DNA of 64,000 nucleotides from CAVWDU01 sp963840725. Its GTDB lineage: Bacteria > Pseudomonadota > Gammaproteobacteria > Pseudomonadales > Halieaceae. The translations under genes and the position numbers were made by a program. Below the pieces are notes generated by a model. That model saw only the letters and a program-made list of their open reading frames with translations. It was not told the origin of the DNA and searched no databases. How positions within the stretch are numbered: position 1 is the stretch's first letter; each line of letters opens with the position of its first letter. Where the stretch lies: assembly GCA_963840725.1 (NCBI GenBank), contig CAWIZY010000018.1:124001-188000 (forward strand), written 5' to 3'. This document shows, piece after piece, positions 9,111 through 17,179 of the stretch.

Positions 9111-12016
9111 TATGCCCGCTATTAGAGCCTGATCCCTACTGTCCGCATGCAAATAAGGCGCTCAGCTGCAGTACAAGGGTTTTGCCTGAATTTGCGACCC
9201 TATTCTCCCTTGACGCCAGCGGCACACAACGCGGCATCTATGCCTCGGTCACCAGCAAGCCTTTAAAAAAGCCCATCAAAGTGCCTAACCGAGAGTATTT
9301 TCAGCGGGTACAGAAGGACGAACTCTGGTCTATCAGCGACCCGGCTGGCAGCTATGGTCAGCAAGCGTCTGACCCGGTCACGTATGGCTGCCACAGTGAA
9401 GGATCGGAGTCCGCCGTGCCGGTGTTTTTTGATCGCATAAAGTCTCGCAGTAACGGGCATCTGGAGACCGTACTGTCTACCTACGCCTGTGATAACGCGG
9501 GTTGGTGGGTGAGGGCGAAAGAAAAGGCGAAGGAGGCCAAAGAGAGCACAGCTAACGAAACACCGGAAATGGATGCCGCTCTAGCCCGAATAAAACCAAC
9601 CGCTCTGGTGGCGATCAGCCGCATGCGATCACTGGAAAACGTGGTTATGCCGCCCGGATTTGGCTACGTTGTCATCGCCAGTGGCTCAGGCAAGGTGTTG
9701 TTCCATCACAATCAGGAGCGCAGCCTGCTGGAGAATTTTTACGATGTTGTGGGCCACGACCTGGCCTTCAAGACCCATATCGCTACCGGATTGTCGGGGA
9801 TTATGAACCTCACCTATAAGGGTGACAACATTCGCGCGGCGGTGCAGACGCCCCAGTCTTTGCCGGTCAGTATTGTCACTTACTATAGGTTCCAGCCCCT
9901 ACGCACCCTGATTTTTCAGTTCAGTGTCTCGGGCTTTGTGGTCGCGCTGGCCTTTCTTCTTTATCAGTTCGTGGTTATCGGAGTGCTGGAAAGAGGATAT
10001 CAGCTGCTGAATATCTCGCCCCCGCGACACAGGGACGCCCCGGTAAAGTCCATGTGGCAGCTGAATGGGGCCCTGGGTTTGCTGACACTACTGTATACGC
10101 TGGGGATATGGTTCCTGGAGGACTGGCCACGGCTGCTGTTGGTATTGGCGGGACCGCTGCTGGTTTATCTCGCGGCGAGGCTGTTTGGCGCCAGATTTCT
10201 GGCCTGGGTTTTGAGTGGCCCCTCCAGGACAGTGACCTCCTGGTATCAGAACACCGTGCTCGGCGCGCGGGTGACAGTATTTTTCCTGGCCCTGCTATTG
10301 GGGGTTCTGCCCACGCTGGCTATCTTTTATGAATCCCTGGGGCTCTATGAGCGGAGCTGGCGGCAGTTGGACAATTGGTCAAGCAGTCGTGCGATCGCCC
10401 GACGGGTTCAGGACTACGATGAAGAGCTGCGGCCATACAAGCGGCCGGCATTGGGCGAGCCCTTAGAGCCAGCTTGCCGGGCTCTGGGTGTGGAGAGCGG
10501 GTTCTATCTGCCGGACACGACCCTGCAACTGGATGAGGCTTGCGTGGACGAAACGACTGGAGACCCGGCCTCGGGTTCCTGCAAAGCTTGGCAAAAAACG
10601 CCTTGTCCGGTTTCGGGCCCAATGATCGGCCCGAAGCGTGAGGTGCCAAGGCATTCCGACATTACCCTCATCCAGGGCGCAAAACTGCAACCGTCGGATT
10701 CACGGTCCAGTGGCCCCCATCCGCTGCAGGGCGTGCTGGCATGGCTGCCGGATATGACACTGATGCGATCGATGCTGGAGCGATTCGCTGAAACAGGTGA
10801 CAGCTGGCTCGCTGAAGACTCTTGCCACTCAAAGCTGAATGATAAGGACAAGCAAGAGTATAACGACTGCTGGAAAATCACCGACGCGCAGCAGGGAATA
10901 AGCTATGCAATGCGCGCTCACGCCCAGTTATTCCGAACCCTGACCCGGTCTCAGTGGGGGTGGACTGTCGGTCTCTCGCTGTTGTTTCTGGGTTTTCTCT
11001 GGCTCGCCTTAAAGCACTTTCTCAACATTATTGCGCCTGTCCGCCTTATTCGGGAGATACGGGCACAGTCGGGTCATGAGTTCTCCATTGTGCCGCCGCG
11101 AGCGCGGAGCTTTTATACGGTCATCCCGGCCCAGGTGGGTGAGTCCGAGAGGCGGCAGGTGGTTGATGGCATTGCCCGGGACTACAAGCTGGCACCGTTG
11201 TCTGACGAGTTGACAGGTCGGTTTCTTGCCGTTCGCGAGATCGCGGGCTGCACGGTGGCGCTGCTGCGTGACTTTGAAGAACTGGTGGATGGTGATCCGG
11301 CTGAACGACCGGTGCGTCAATGGCTGCTGGATGCCGAACGGCGCGGCGGCCTGTGCCTGCTGGTGGTGTCCCGGCTGGATGTCGGCTATTTGCGTACCCG
11401 GCAGATGCGCGGCGAGCAACTGTCCGGCGATGGTCAGCAGGTCTGGGAATTGTTGCTCACCGGGGCCACCTATGTGCCGTTCTATAAGTTTGCTGCGCTG
11501 GCTGGTGAGTCGCCTCAGCTCAATCAGCGCAGTGCCGGCAAAAACTCAGACGATACGCTGTACCTCGCCGCTGTGGGCAGTGGGATGGAGCCCCGGGATC
11601 ACTATCGTCAGTGGGAATTGTGCTCTACCGATGAAAGAATTGCCCTGGCCAGCCTGGCCCATAACGGGGTAACCAATGTGTCCAATTTGCCCAGCCTGTT
11701 CAGTCTTTACAACCGTGGTTTGATTACCGTGGCACCGCTGGGACTGAACTTCCGGAGTCCGCGCTTTGCCGACTATGTTAGGCGGAAGTTTCCTCGAGAC
11801 CAGTTTAAAACGGCAACAGCGGGCTACCACGATGACCGGTGGCGCATCTTCCGGGCACCCCTCTACATTCTACTGGGCGCGGTAGCATTATTTGTTGCCT
11901 ATTCCGTGCAGGACGAGTTAGCCAACGTAATCAAGGTATTCGGCGGCTTTGGGGCGACACTGGGCGTGCTCAAGGCGATCAGCGAACGCTACCGTGTTTC
12001 GGTTGAGGAAGAATAG
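9107..12016 (+). CDS. C-terminal part of large Cache-type membrane sensor (frameshifted)
   Basis: A 969-residue frame whose TTG start overlaps the stop of the upstream frame. Coding probably begins earlier, right after the C8 run. It opens inside an extracytoplasmic domain (FATLFSLDASGTQRGIYASV is Cache-like). A cluster of about four membrane helices follows between residues 270 and 410, then a second outside domain rich in cysteine (410-610) and a helix near 620-640. The cytoplasmic region (650-910) contains VALLRDFEEL and LCLLVVSRLD strands that resemble Walker B and sensor-1 strands of a P-loop NTPase, but I see no Walker A. A winged-helix-like stretch (SLFSLYNRGLITVAP) and a final helix pair close the protein. 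The family is not recognised by name. Confidence 0.65.
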   Translation: MICPLLEPDPYCPHANKALSCSTRVLPEFATLFSLDASGTQRGIYASVTSKPLKKPIKVPNREYFQRVQKDELWSISDPAGSYGQQASDPVTYGCHSEGSESAVPVFFDRIKSRSNGHLETVLSTYACDNAGWWVRAKEKAKEAKESTANETPEMDAALARIKPTALVAISRMRSLENVVMPPGFGYVVIASGSGKVLFHHNQERSLLENFYDVVGHDLAFKTHIATGLSGIMNLTYKGDNIRAAVQTPQSLPVSIVTYYRFQPLRTLIFQFSVSGFVVALAFLLYQFVVIGVLERGYQLLNISPPRHRDAPVKSMWQLNGALGLLTLLYTLGIWFLEDWPRLLLVLAGPLLVYLAARLFGARFLAWVLSGPSRTVTSWYQNTVLGARVTVFFLALLLGVLPTLAIFYESLGLYERSWRQLDNWSSSRAIARRVQDYDEELRPYKRPALGEPLEPACRALGVESGFYLPDTTLQLDEACVDETTGDPASGSCKAWQKTPCPVSGPMIGPKREVPRHSDITLIQGAKLQPSDSRSSGPHPLQGVLAWLPDMTLMRSMLERFAETGDSWLAEDSCHSKLNDKDKQEYNDCWKITDAQQGISYAMRAHAQLFRTLTRSQWGWTVGLSLLFLGFLWLALKHFLNIIAPVRLIREIRAQSGHEFSIVPPRARSFYTVIPAQVGESERRQVVDGIARDYKLAPLSDELTGRFLAVREIAGCTVALLRDFEELVDGDPAERPVRQWLLDAERRGGLCLLVVSRLDVGYLRTRQMRGEQLSGDGQQVWELLLTGATYVPFYKFAALAGESPQLNQRSAGKNSDDTLYLAAVGSGMEPRDHYRQWELCSTDERIALASLAHNGVTNVSNLPSLFSLYNRGLITVAPLGLNFRSPRFADYVRRKFPRDQFKTATAGYHDDRWRIFRAPLYILLGAVALFVAYSVQDELANVIKVFGGFGATLGVLKAISERYRVSVEEE

Positions 12017-12055
12017 GGGCCGGTGGGTAGCGTGCGCTTGCTGCATGAGTCACCG

Positions 12056-13309
12056 TTAACCGTGCATGACCCGGTCCAGCGCTTCGACGATGCGCCGGGC
12101 ATCCTCAAGGCTGTTGTAGTGGACCAGTGAAATTCTGACCACACCGTCGTCGGTGTCGATGCCCAGATGCTCCAGTGCCCGCGGGGCGTAGAAATTGCCA
12201 TTCTCCGCACCAATACCCAGTGCTTGCAGCCCCTGGGCCACGGCGGCAGAGGACTGCTGCAGCGGCTTGAAGGCAATAGTGGGCGCCCGGTCATTATCCC
12301 GGCAATGAGTTTTACCCACTACCCTCACCAGAGGAGATTCACCGAGATAGTCGAGCAGGGTAGCGGCGAGGCGGGTTTCATGTTGGTGGATGAGTGCGTA
12401 CAGCGCTTGCATTTGCGCCTGTGGCGATGCCTCTGCAGACCCGCCGTGGTTCTTGTGATGGTGAATATAGAGCCGTTCAAAGTACTCCAGCACGCCCGCT
12501 GCTGCGGCAATCTGGCTGTGCTGGGGGCCGGCAGGGTTGTAGCGTTTACTGTTCTCCTCACGAATAAAATAATGGCTTTGCCCCTCCAATTCCTGAGCCA
12601 ACTCTGCGCTCACATAGAGAATGCCCTGGTGGGGACCAAAAACCTTGTACAGACTGAACAGGTACAGGTCGACACCCAGCGCTTTGAGGTCACAGATGTG
12701 GTGGGGCGCGTAGGCCACTGCATCAACGCCAACCCTGGCGTGACTGCGGGCGCGCACCCGGGCGACGATATCTGCCACAGGGTTGGTCGTGCCTACGACA
12801 TTGGAACATTGGGTGAAGAATAACCAGCGCGTGTTTTCGTTCAGCAACGTGTCGAGGTCGCCGGGGTCTAGCAGGCCGGACGCCGGATCGATGGCCCACT
12901 CACGGATAGTTACACCTTTTTCTTCAGCCTTGCGCCGCCACACGCCGATGTTTGATTCATGATCTTGCTGACTGACAATGATTTCATCACCGGCTTTCCA
13001 GTGTGTGCCCATGGCATGGGCCATCACATAGCTGTTGGCCGAGGTGGACGGCCCAATGGTGATTTCCTGCCGATCGATATTCAGCGCTGCGGCCCAACCC
13101 TTGAGCGCCTCATCCATGGCTTCACCGGCTTCACGCGAGGGGGTGAAGGGCGAGTAGGGCTGCACCCGGGTCAATTCATCGTAATGCCGGGAGCGCTCCA
13201 GCACCTGCCGGGCAACAAAACTGCCTCCGGCATTGGAGCAAAATACCTGCCCGGGGTAGGCGCTGTACTGAGGAAACTGGCGTTGCACAAAGTCTACATC
13301 AAGGTCCAT
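12056..13309 (-). CDS. Cysteine desulfurase-like aminotransferase class V (VC1184 subfamily)
   Basis: A 417-residue PLP enzyme of fold type I related to SufS/IscS, in the subfamily often named VC1184-type cysteine desulfurase-like. The PLP lysine is Lys222 in FSLYKVFGPHQGILYV. The cofactor-stacking histidine is in QQDHESN (His117) and the pyridine-binding aspartate in GVDAVAYAPHH (Asp196). The N-terminal VFCSNAGGSFVARQV matches the family opening. There is no obvious catalytic cysteine loop, so sulfur transfer in the Suf sense is uncertain. The small membrane protein gene ends 35 bases upstream on the same strand, so the two may be co-transcribed. Confidence 0.87.
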   Translation of the reverse strand: MDLDVDFVQRQFPQYSAYPGQVFCSNAGGSFVARQVLERSRHYDELTRVQPYSPFTPSREAGEAMDEALKGWAAALNIDRQEITIGPSTSANSYVMAHAMGTHWKAGDEIIVSQQDHESNIGVWRRKAEEKGVTIREWAIDPASGLLDPGDLDTLLNENTRWLFFTQCSNVVGTTNPVADIVARVRARSHARVGVDAVAYAPHHICDLKALGVDLYLFSLYKVFGPHQGILYVSAELAQELEGQSHYFIREENSKRYNPAGPQHSQIAAAAGVLEYFERLYIHHHKNHGGSAEASPQAQMQALYALIHQHETRLAATLLDYLGESPLVRVVGKTHCRDNDRAPTIAFKPLQQSSAAVAQGLQALGIGAENGNFYAPRALEHLGIDTDDGVVRISLVHYNSLEDARRIVEALDRVMHG

Positions 13310-13344
13310 AGTGTCGATTCTCGTTGGCCGCTTGCCTGACGGCG

Positions 13345-14091
13345 TTAGCCGCTACTGTCGGGGAGTTTGACCGCACTGCCCGGATCATGGTCGCGCATAC
13401 GTTGGTAGAGCAAGCCGAATGCGGATTGCAGCAGCGAGTCCTCGATGATGCCGTCGATATCACAATTCTGGGCCAGGCGGCGCAGGCGATCAAAGGTGCG
13501 GGTATAGTTGCGGGAATGACGCTCCCGAACATCGGTCCCGTAGAGCAGGGTGGGTAGTCCACCTTCCTCGGTGAAATCGTCGCTGATAAACTGCCGGGCA
13601 AAGATGGAGACGTCACCCAACGCGGTTTGAGAAAACATGTGGTCGACCTGTTCACGATCGAAACGCCCGCTGCCCACTGGGCCCAAGCCGGATATAAATA
13701 ACATGCCTGATATTCCGGCCAGCTGGCCCTTCACACCTTCCGCGATCTGAAAAAACGTCTCCTGCCGTGCATTCATTTCTGTCGCCGCAATGGCCTGCGT
13801 CTGCTTTTCCGATTGCTCCGATGTCTGGCGTATAGCCTCCGTATTATTAACCAGTTCCCGCTGCTGAATGAACAGCCCCAAGACCAGCCAGAGGAAGGCC
13901 AGTGGCGCAAAGGCACCCTCCAGAAAGCTGCCGATCGTCTCGGGCGAGTAGGTCTTGCCCGGATCAATTTCGTACACACTGGAGACATAGATCAGCCCGC
14001 CGCCAATCCAGATCACGGTAAGGATCAGTCCAAAGGAGATCCGCCAGTCCTGGTCGAGCAGATAACGCAGGGGTGATTTTCGCTTCGACAT
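13345..14091 (-). CDS. Small two-helix membrane protein of unknown function
   Basis: A 248-residue protein I cannot assign to a named family. A basic N-terminus (MSKRKSPLRYLLDQDWR) precedes two membrane helices (ISFGLILTVIWIGGGLIYV and the stretch around FLWLVLGLFI). A predicted coiled-coil segment (REL through KQTQAI, about residues 75-105) follows, then a soluble C-terminal domain of about 140 residues with no recognisable catalytic motif. The layout, short anchor plus coiled coil plus cytoplasmic domain, is seen in many bacterial proteins of unknown role. The TM-glutamine-rich-coil pattern is the only visible signature. It sits upstream of the desulfurase-like gene on the same strand. Confidence 0.7.
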   Translation of the reverse strand: MSKRKSPLRYLLDQDWRISFGLILTVIWIGGGLIYVSSVYEIDPGKTYSPETIGSFLEGAFAPLAFLWLVLGLFIQQRELVNNTEAIRQTSEQSEKQTQAIAATEMNARQETFFQIAEGVKGQLAGISGMLFISGLGPVGSGRFDREQVDHMFSQTALGDVSIFARQFISDDFTEEGGLPTLLYGTDVRERHSRNYTRTFDRLRRLAQNCDIDGIIEDSLLQSAFGLLYQRMRDHDPGSAVKLPDSSG

Positions 14092-14299
14092 GGCATTTTC
14101 TCGGGTTCAGATCGCGCCTGTGAGCGCAGGTGCAGCTGTAGTGGCAAGCGCCATTGTGCCGCCGCAGCACGGATTGGGTCAATTTTGGTGCGCAGTCTTC
14201 TGGCCAGGTGCAGCTTGCCCGGGTGGAATTTCACCCTCGGTCGAGTGATACTGAGCGCCTGCCGGGTGCGAGTTCGCCGGGACTTGCCGGGTGTTTTGT

Positions 14300-14386
14300 G
14301 GGTAAATGGGAAAATGGGTAAACCGGTATATTGGCAATTGAGCAAGCGGGCAAACCAGTAGACGGGTAAGTCGGCAATCGAGCAGA
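14300..14386. repeat. Degenerate short repeat, intergenic
   Basis: A low-complexity stretch made of imperfect copies of a GGGTAAA-CCGGTA-like unit: GGGTAAAT, GGGAAAAT, GGGTAAACCGG, GGGCAAACC, GGGTAAGTCGG. The latter part is followed twice by GGCAATTGAGCA or GGCAATCGAGCA. It lies between the membrane protein gene and the histidine phosphatase gene and codes for nothing plausible. Confidence 0.4.
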
Positions 14387-15034
14387 GTGGCTTTCATGTA
14401 CTACATCCTGAGAAACTCCGGTATTGCCGTTCCCCCGGTCTGCGCCGGGCCTGGCGCGGCTTCGCGGGGTTGTTCCCTAGCGAGCTTTCCGCTCCCCGGC
14501 GTGCCGCGCAAGCTGCATTGGATACTGCTGATGGCGCTGTGTCTGGCCGCTCCCGTCGTTGCGGATAATGGCAGTTTTAGCCTGTTTCTCGTCCGGCACG
14601 CAGAGAAACAGACAGCGGATCCGGCTGCAAAAGATCCGAGCTTGACCGCCTGTGGGCAGCGGCGAGCCGAGCACATTGCTGCGATGCTCGAGTCGATACC
14701 TGTCCAGCGGGTCTACAGCAGTGATTACCGCCGCACCCGTGCAACGGCCGAACCCGTGGCGGGTTCACGAAACCTCGACCTGGCGTTTTATGACCCCCGT
14801 CAACTAACTGAGACTGCAAACCTGCTGCTGGCGCGGGCCGAGGACGCAGTGGTTGTGGGTCACAGTAATACAACTGGCGTTCTGGCCGGGTTGTTGGCCG
14901 GAGAGACGGGGGCTGCCTTCGACGAAAACCTCTATGACCGCCTTTACCAGGTGGTGGTCGCGGGCGAAGAGCGCAGACTCTATCTGTATCATCAGGGATT
15001 CGAATGTAACGCGGCTGGACGGTCTCCGCGCTGA
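14387..15034 (+). CDS. Exported histidine phosphatase superfamily protein
   Basis: Up to 215 residues. The catalytic core begins with FLVRHAEKQT, the RHG-type motif whose histidine is phosphorylated during catalysis. It continues with SLTACGQRRAEHIA, VYSSDYRRTRATAEP and the second histidine in VVVGHSNTTGVLAGLL. This is the SixA/phosphoglycerate-mutase-like branch. A hydrophobic signal (WILLMALCLAAPVVA) precedes the core, so the product is probably periplasmic. The start is unclear: GTG 14387, ATG 14396 or an internal GTG near 14499 just before the signal are all possible, and none has a good ribosome site. The last would give the most normal signal peptide. Substrate unknown. Confidence 0.8.
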   Translation: MAFMYYILRNSGIAVPPVCAGPGAASRGCSLASFPLPGVPRKLHWILLMALCLAAPVVADNGSFSLFLVRHAEKQTADPAAKDPSLTACGQRRAEHIAAMLESIPVQRVYSSDYRRTRATAEPVAGSRNLDLAFYDPRQLTETANLLLARAEDAVVVGHSNTTGVLAGLLAGETGAAFDENLYDRLYQVVVAGEERRLYLYHQGFECNAAGRSPR

Positions 15035-15133
15035 ATGATTGCCAGAGGCGGCGCAGCTTTTTTGGTACCGTTCTGTGCGCGATTGGGCTAGGCTTAGCCC
15101 GGCTTTAACTCACTTAACTGGAAGGTCATCAAC

Positions 15134-15505
15134 ATGATTGGATATGTCACCATCGGCGTGAAAGACATGGCCGCCGCCAAGGCTTACTACTCGGCACTGC
15201 TCGCTGACCTGGGTGCCAAGGTGCTTATGGATATGGACCGTATCGCATTTGTAGGTACAGCGATGGATGCTCCCATGCTGTCGATTTGTGTGCCCTACAA
15301 CGAGGGTGATCCCGCGCCTGGTAACGGCAATATGGTCGCCATCAGCGCCGGCAGCAAAGAGATGGCGGACAAGCTTTATCATAAGGCTATCGAATTGGGC
15401 GGGCAGTGCGAGGGCGAGCCGGGACAACGAATTCCGGACATGTTCTACGGTGGCTATGTGCGTGACCCGGACGGCAACAAGCTGGCCTTCTACGTTTTCG
15501 GCTAG
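15134..15505 (+). CDS. VOC family (glyoxalase/dioxygenase-fold) protein
   Basis: A 123-residue single vicinal-oxygen-chelate domain. It has the paired beta-alpha-beta-beta-beta modules: MIGYVTIGVKDMAAAKAYY at the start and YGGYVRDPDGNKLAFYVF at the end. The latter is the standard closing motif carrying an acidic metal-ligand position. ATG start preceded by GGAAGG. Members include glyoxalases, extradiol dioxygenases and resistance proteins, so activity cannot be given. It lies 57 bases ahead of the FAD-oxidoreductase operon on the same strand and could belong to it. Confidence 0.88.
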   Translation: MIGYVTIGVKDMAAAKAYYSALLADLGAKVLMDMDRIAFVGTAMDAPMLSICVPYNEGDPAPGNGNMVAISAGSKEMADKLYHKAIELGGQCEGEPGQRIPDMFYGGYVRDPDGNKLAFYVFG

Positions 15506-15562
15506 TGGCCGATAGCAGCACCTATGCCGCAGTGAATCGCTGGTATTGAGGGGAGTAGCCCG

Positions 15563-17179
15563 TTGAAAAAATACGATGCTATCGTCATCGGTGCAGGGCA
15601 CAACGGGTTGACGAATGCCGCCTATCTGGCAAGGGCGGGGCTCTCGGTGGCGGTGCTTGAGCGCAACCCTTATATCGGGGGTGCCACCGTGAGCCGGGAA
15701 CTCCATGAGGGTTGGATTTATTCCAATTGTTCATATGTGTGTTCTTTGTTGCGGCCGGAGCTAACCCGTGATCTTGAGCTGCCGCGTCACGGCTTGCAGG
15801 TCGTACCCTATGGCGGTGGAGTGACCTTCAAACGCGACGGGGATTACTTTGGCAATTACTTCGATCATGAACGCCAGTATCGTGAGATGGCCAGGCATTC
15901 CCGGCGCGATGCTAACGCCTATGAGCGCTACAAGACTGACGTGATGAAGCAGACCCGGCTAATCAGGCCGTTTCTGCTTAAGCGCCCTCCCGATCCGACC
16001 TCCCTGAAACCGCGTGATCTGCGCGAACTGGCCGATTTCGCCGGTGCGTTTCTGGGATTGGGCGAGACGGGCCTTGCCGATACCCTGAAATTCTGGACCA
16101 GCAGTGTCGGTGATTACCTCTGTCAGTATTTTGAATCCGATGTGATCAAGGCCCATCTTGCGGGTAGCGGAATCATCGGTACCGCCTTGGGTGTTTTCTC
16201 GCCAGGTACCGCCTATGTGTTGCTGCATCATTACATGGGTGATGTGGATGGCAATGTGGGGGCCTGGGGCTTTGCCCGGGGTGGTATGGGCGCGGTCGCC
16301 ACCGCATTGTCCCGGGCACTGCTGTCTTTTGGCGGTGAGATTATTTGCGATGCCGATGTTGACCAGATCATCGTCAGGGACGGCAAGGCGCTGGGCGTTG
16401 CGCTTAAAAACGGAGACGAATACCGTGCCGATATCGTGGTGTCCAACCTGGACCCCAAACGTACGTTTCTGGATGTGATGGACCCGGCGGATTTGCCTGC
16501 AGACGTCCTCAGGCGTGCAAAGAACTTCAAGATTCGTGGTTCTTCAGGCAAGTTGAATATTGCCCTGGACGGCCTGCCTACCTTTAACGGTCTGGACCCA
16601 CACAGCCCGTTGATGTGTGGGGACATGCATTTTTCAGATTCCTTGGAGCGTCTGGAACGGGCCTACGATGACTGGAAAGACGGCACCTGGTCAAAGGACC
16701 CTTATCTCGATATGTTGATCCCGACGCAGGCGGACCCGACCATGGCGCCACCGGGAAAACACATGATGTCTGTGTTTGTGCAGTATGCACCGCCGTTGGT
16801 TAATGGCCGCGAGTGGACGGATGAGGACAAGGCCGGGTTTGAAAAGTCAGTGATTGACCAGATAGCCAACTACAGCCCGGATTTTCGTGATCTTATTCTG
16901 CACTGTGAGACGCGCACTCCGCGGGAAATAGAAGCAGAAGTCGGATTGACCGAGGGCAATATTTTCCAGGGCGAGCTCACCTTTGATCAACTGTTGTTCA
17001 ACCGCCCGTTTCCCGGTTACGCTCAGTATCGCGGCCCGGTCAGCGGTATGTACCTGTGCAGTTCGGGCACTCACCCGGGCGGCGGTGTGATGGCGGCACC
17101 GGGCGCCAATGCGGCTCGGGAAATTCTTCGTGACTTGCGCAAGACCAATACGGTACCCGACGGTTATCCCGATGACTGA
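15563..17179 (+). CDS. FAD-dependent oxidoreductase, phytoene dehydrogenase/PYROXD2-like (copy 1)
   Basis: A 538-residue flavoprotein of the CrtI/amine-oxidase clan, closest in pattern to PYROXD2-type NAD(P)/FAD-dependent oxidoreductases. The TTG start at 15563 has GGGGAG at a suitable distance and places the dinucleotide fold (AIVIGAGHNGLTNAAYLA, then VAVLERNPYIGGA) at the very N-terminus. The C-terminal GMYLCSSGTHPGGGVMA and GANAAREIL form the second FAD-contact region. It overlaps the next gene by eight bases, and the next product is a paralogue, so the pair probably arose by tandem duplication. Substrate unknown. The context with a Rieske oxygenase and a GcvT-like protein suggests amine or carbon-nitrogen oxidation. 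Confidence 0.88.
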   Translation: MKKYDAIVIGAGHNGLTNAAYLARAGLSVAVLERNPYIGGATVSRELHEGWIYSNCSYVCSLLRPELTRDLELPRHGLQVVPYGGGVTFKRDGDYFGNYFDHERQYREMARHSRRDANAYERYKTDVMKQTRLIRPFLLKRPPDPTSLKPRDLRELADFAGAFLGLGETGLADTLKFWTSSVGDYLCQYFESDVIKAHLAGSGIIGTALGVFSPGTAYVLLHHYMGDVDGNVGAWGFARGGMGAVATALSRALLSFGGEIICDADVDQIIVRDGKALGVALKNGDEYRADIVVSNLDPKRTFLDVMDPADLPADVLRRAKNFKIRGSSGKLNIALDGLPTFNGLDPHSPLMCGDMHFSDSLERLERAYDDWKDGTWSKDPYLDMLIPTQADPTMAPPGKHMMSVFVQYAPPLVNGREWTDEDKAGFEKSVIDQIANYSPDFRDLILHCETRTPREIEAEVGLTEGNIFQGELTFDQLLFNRPFPGYAQYRGPVSGMYLCSSGTHPGGGVMAAPGANAAREILRDLRKTNTVPDGYPDD

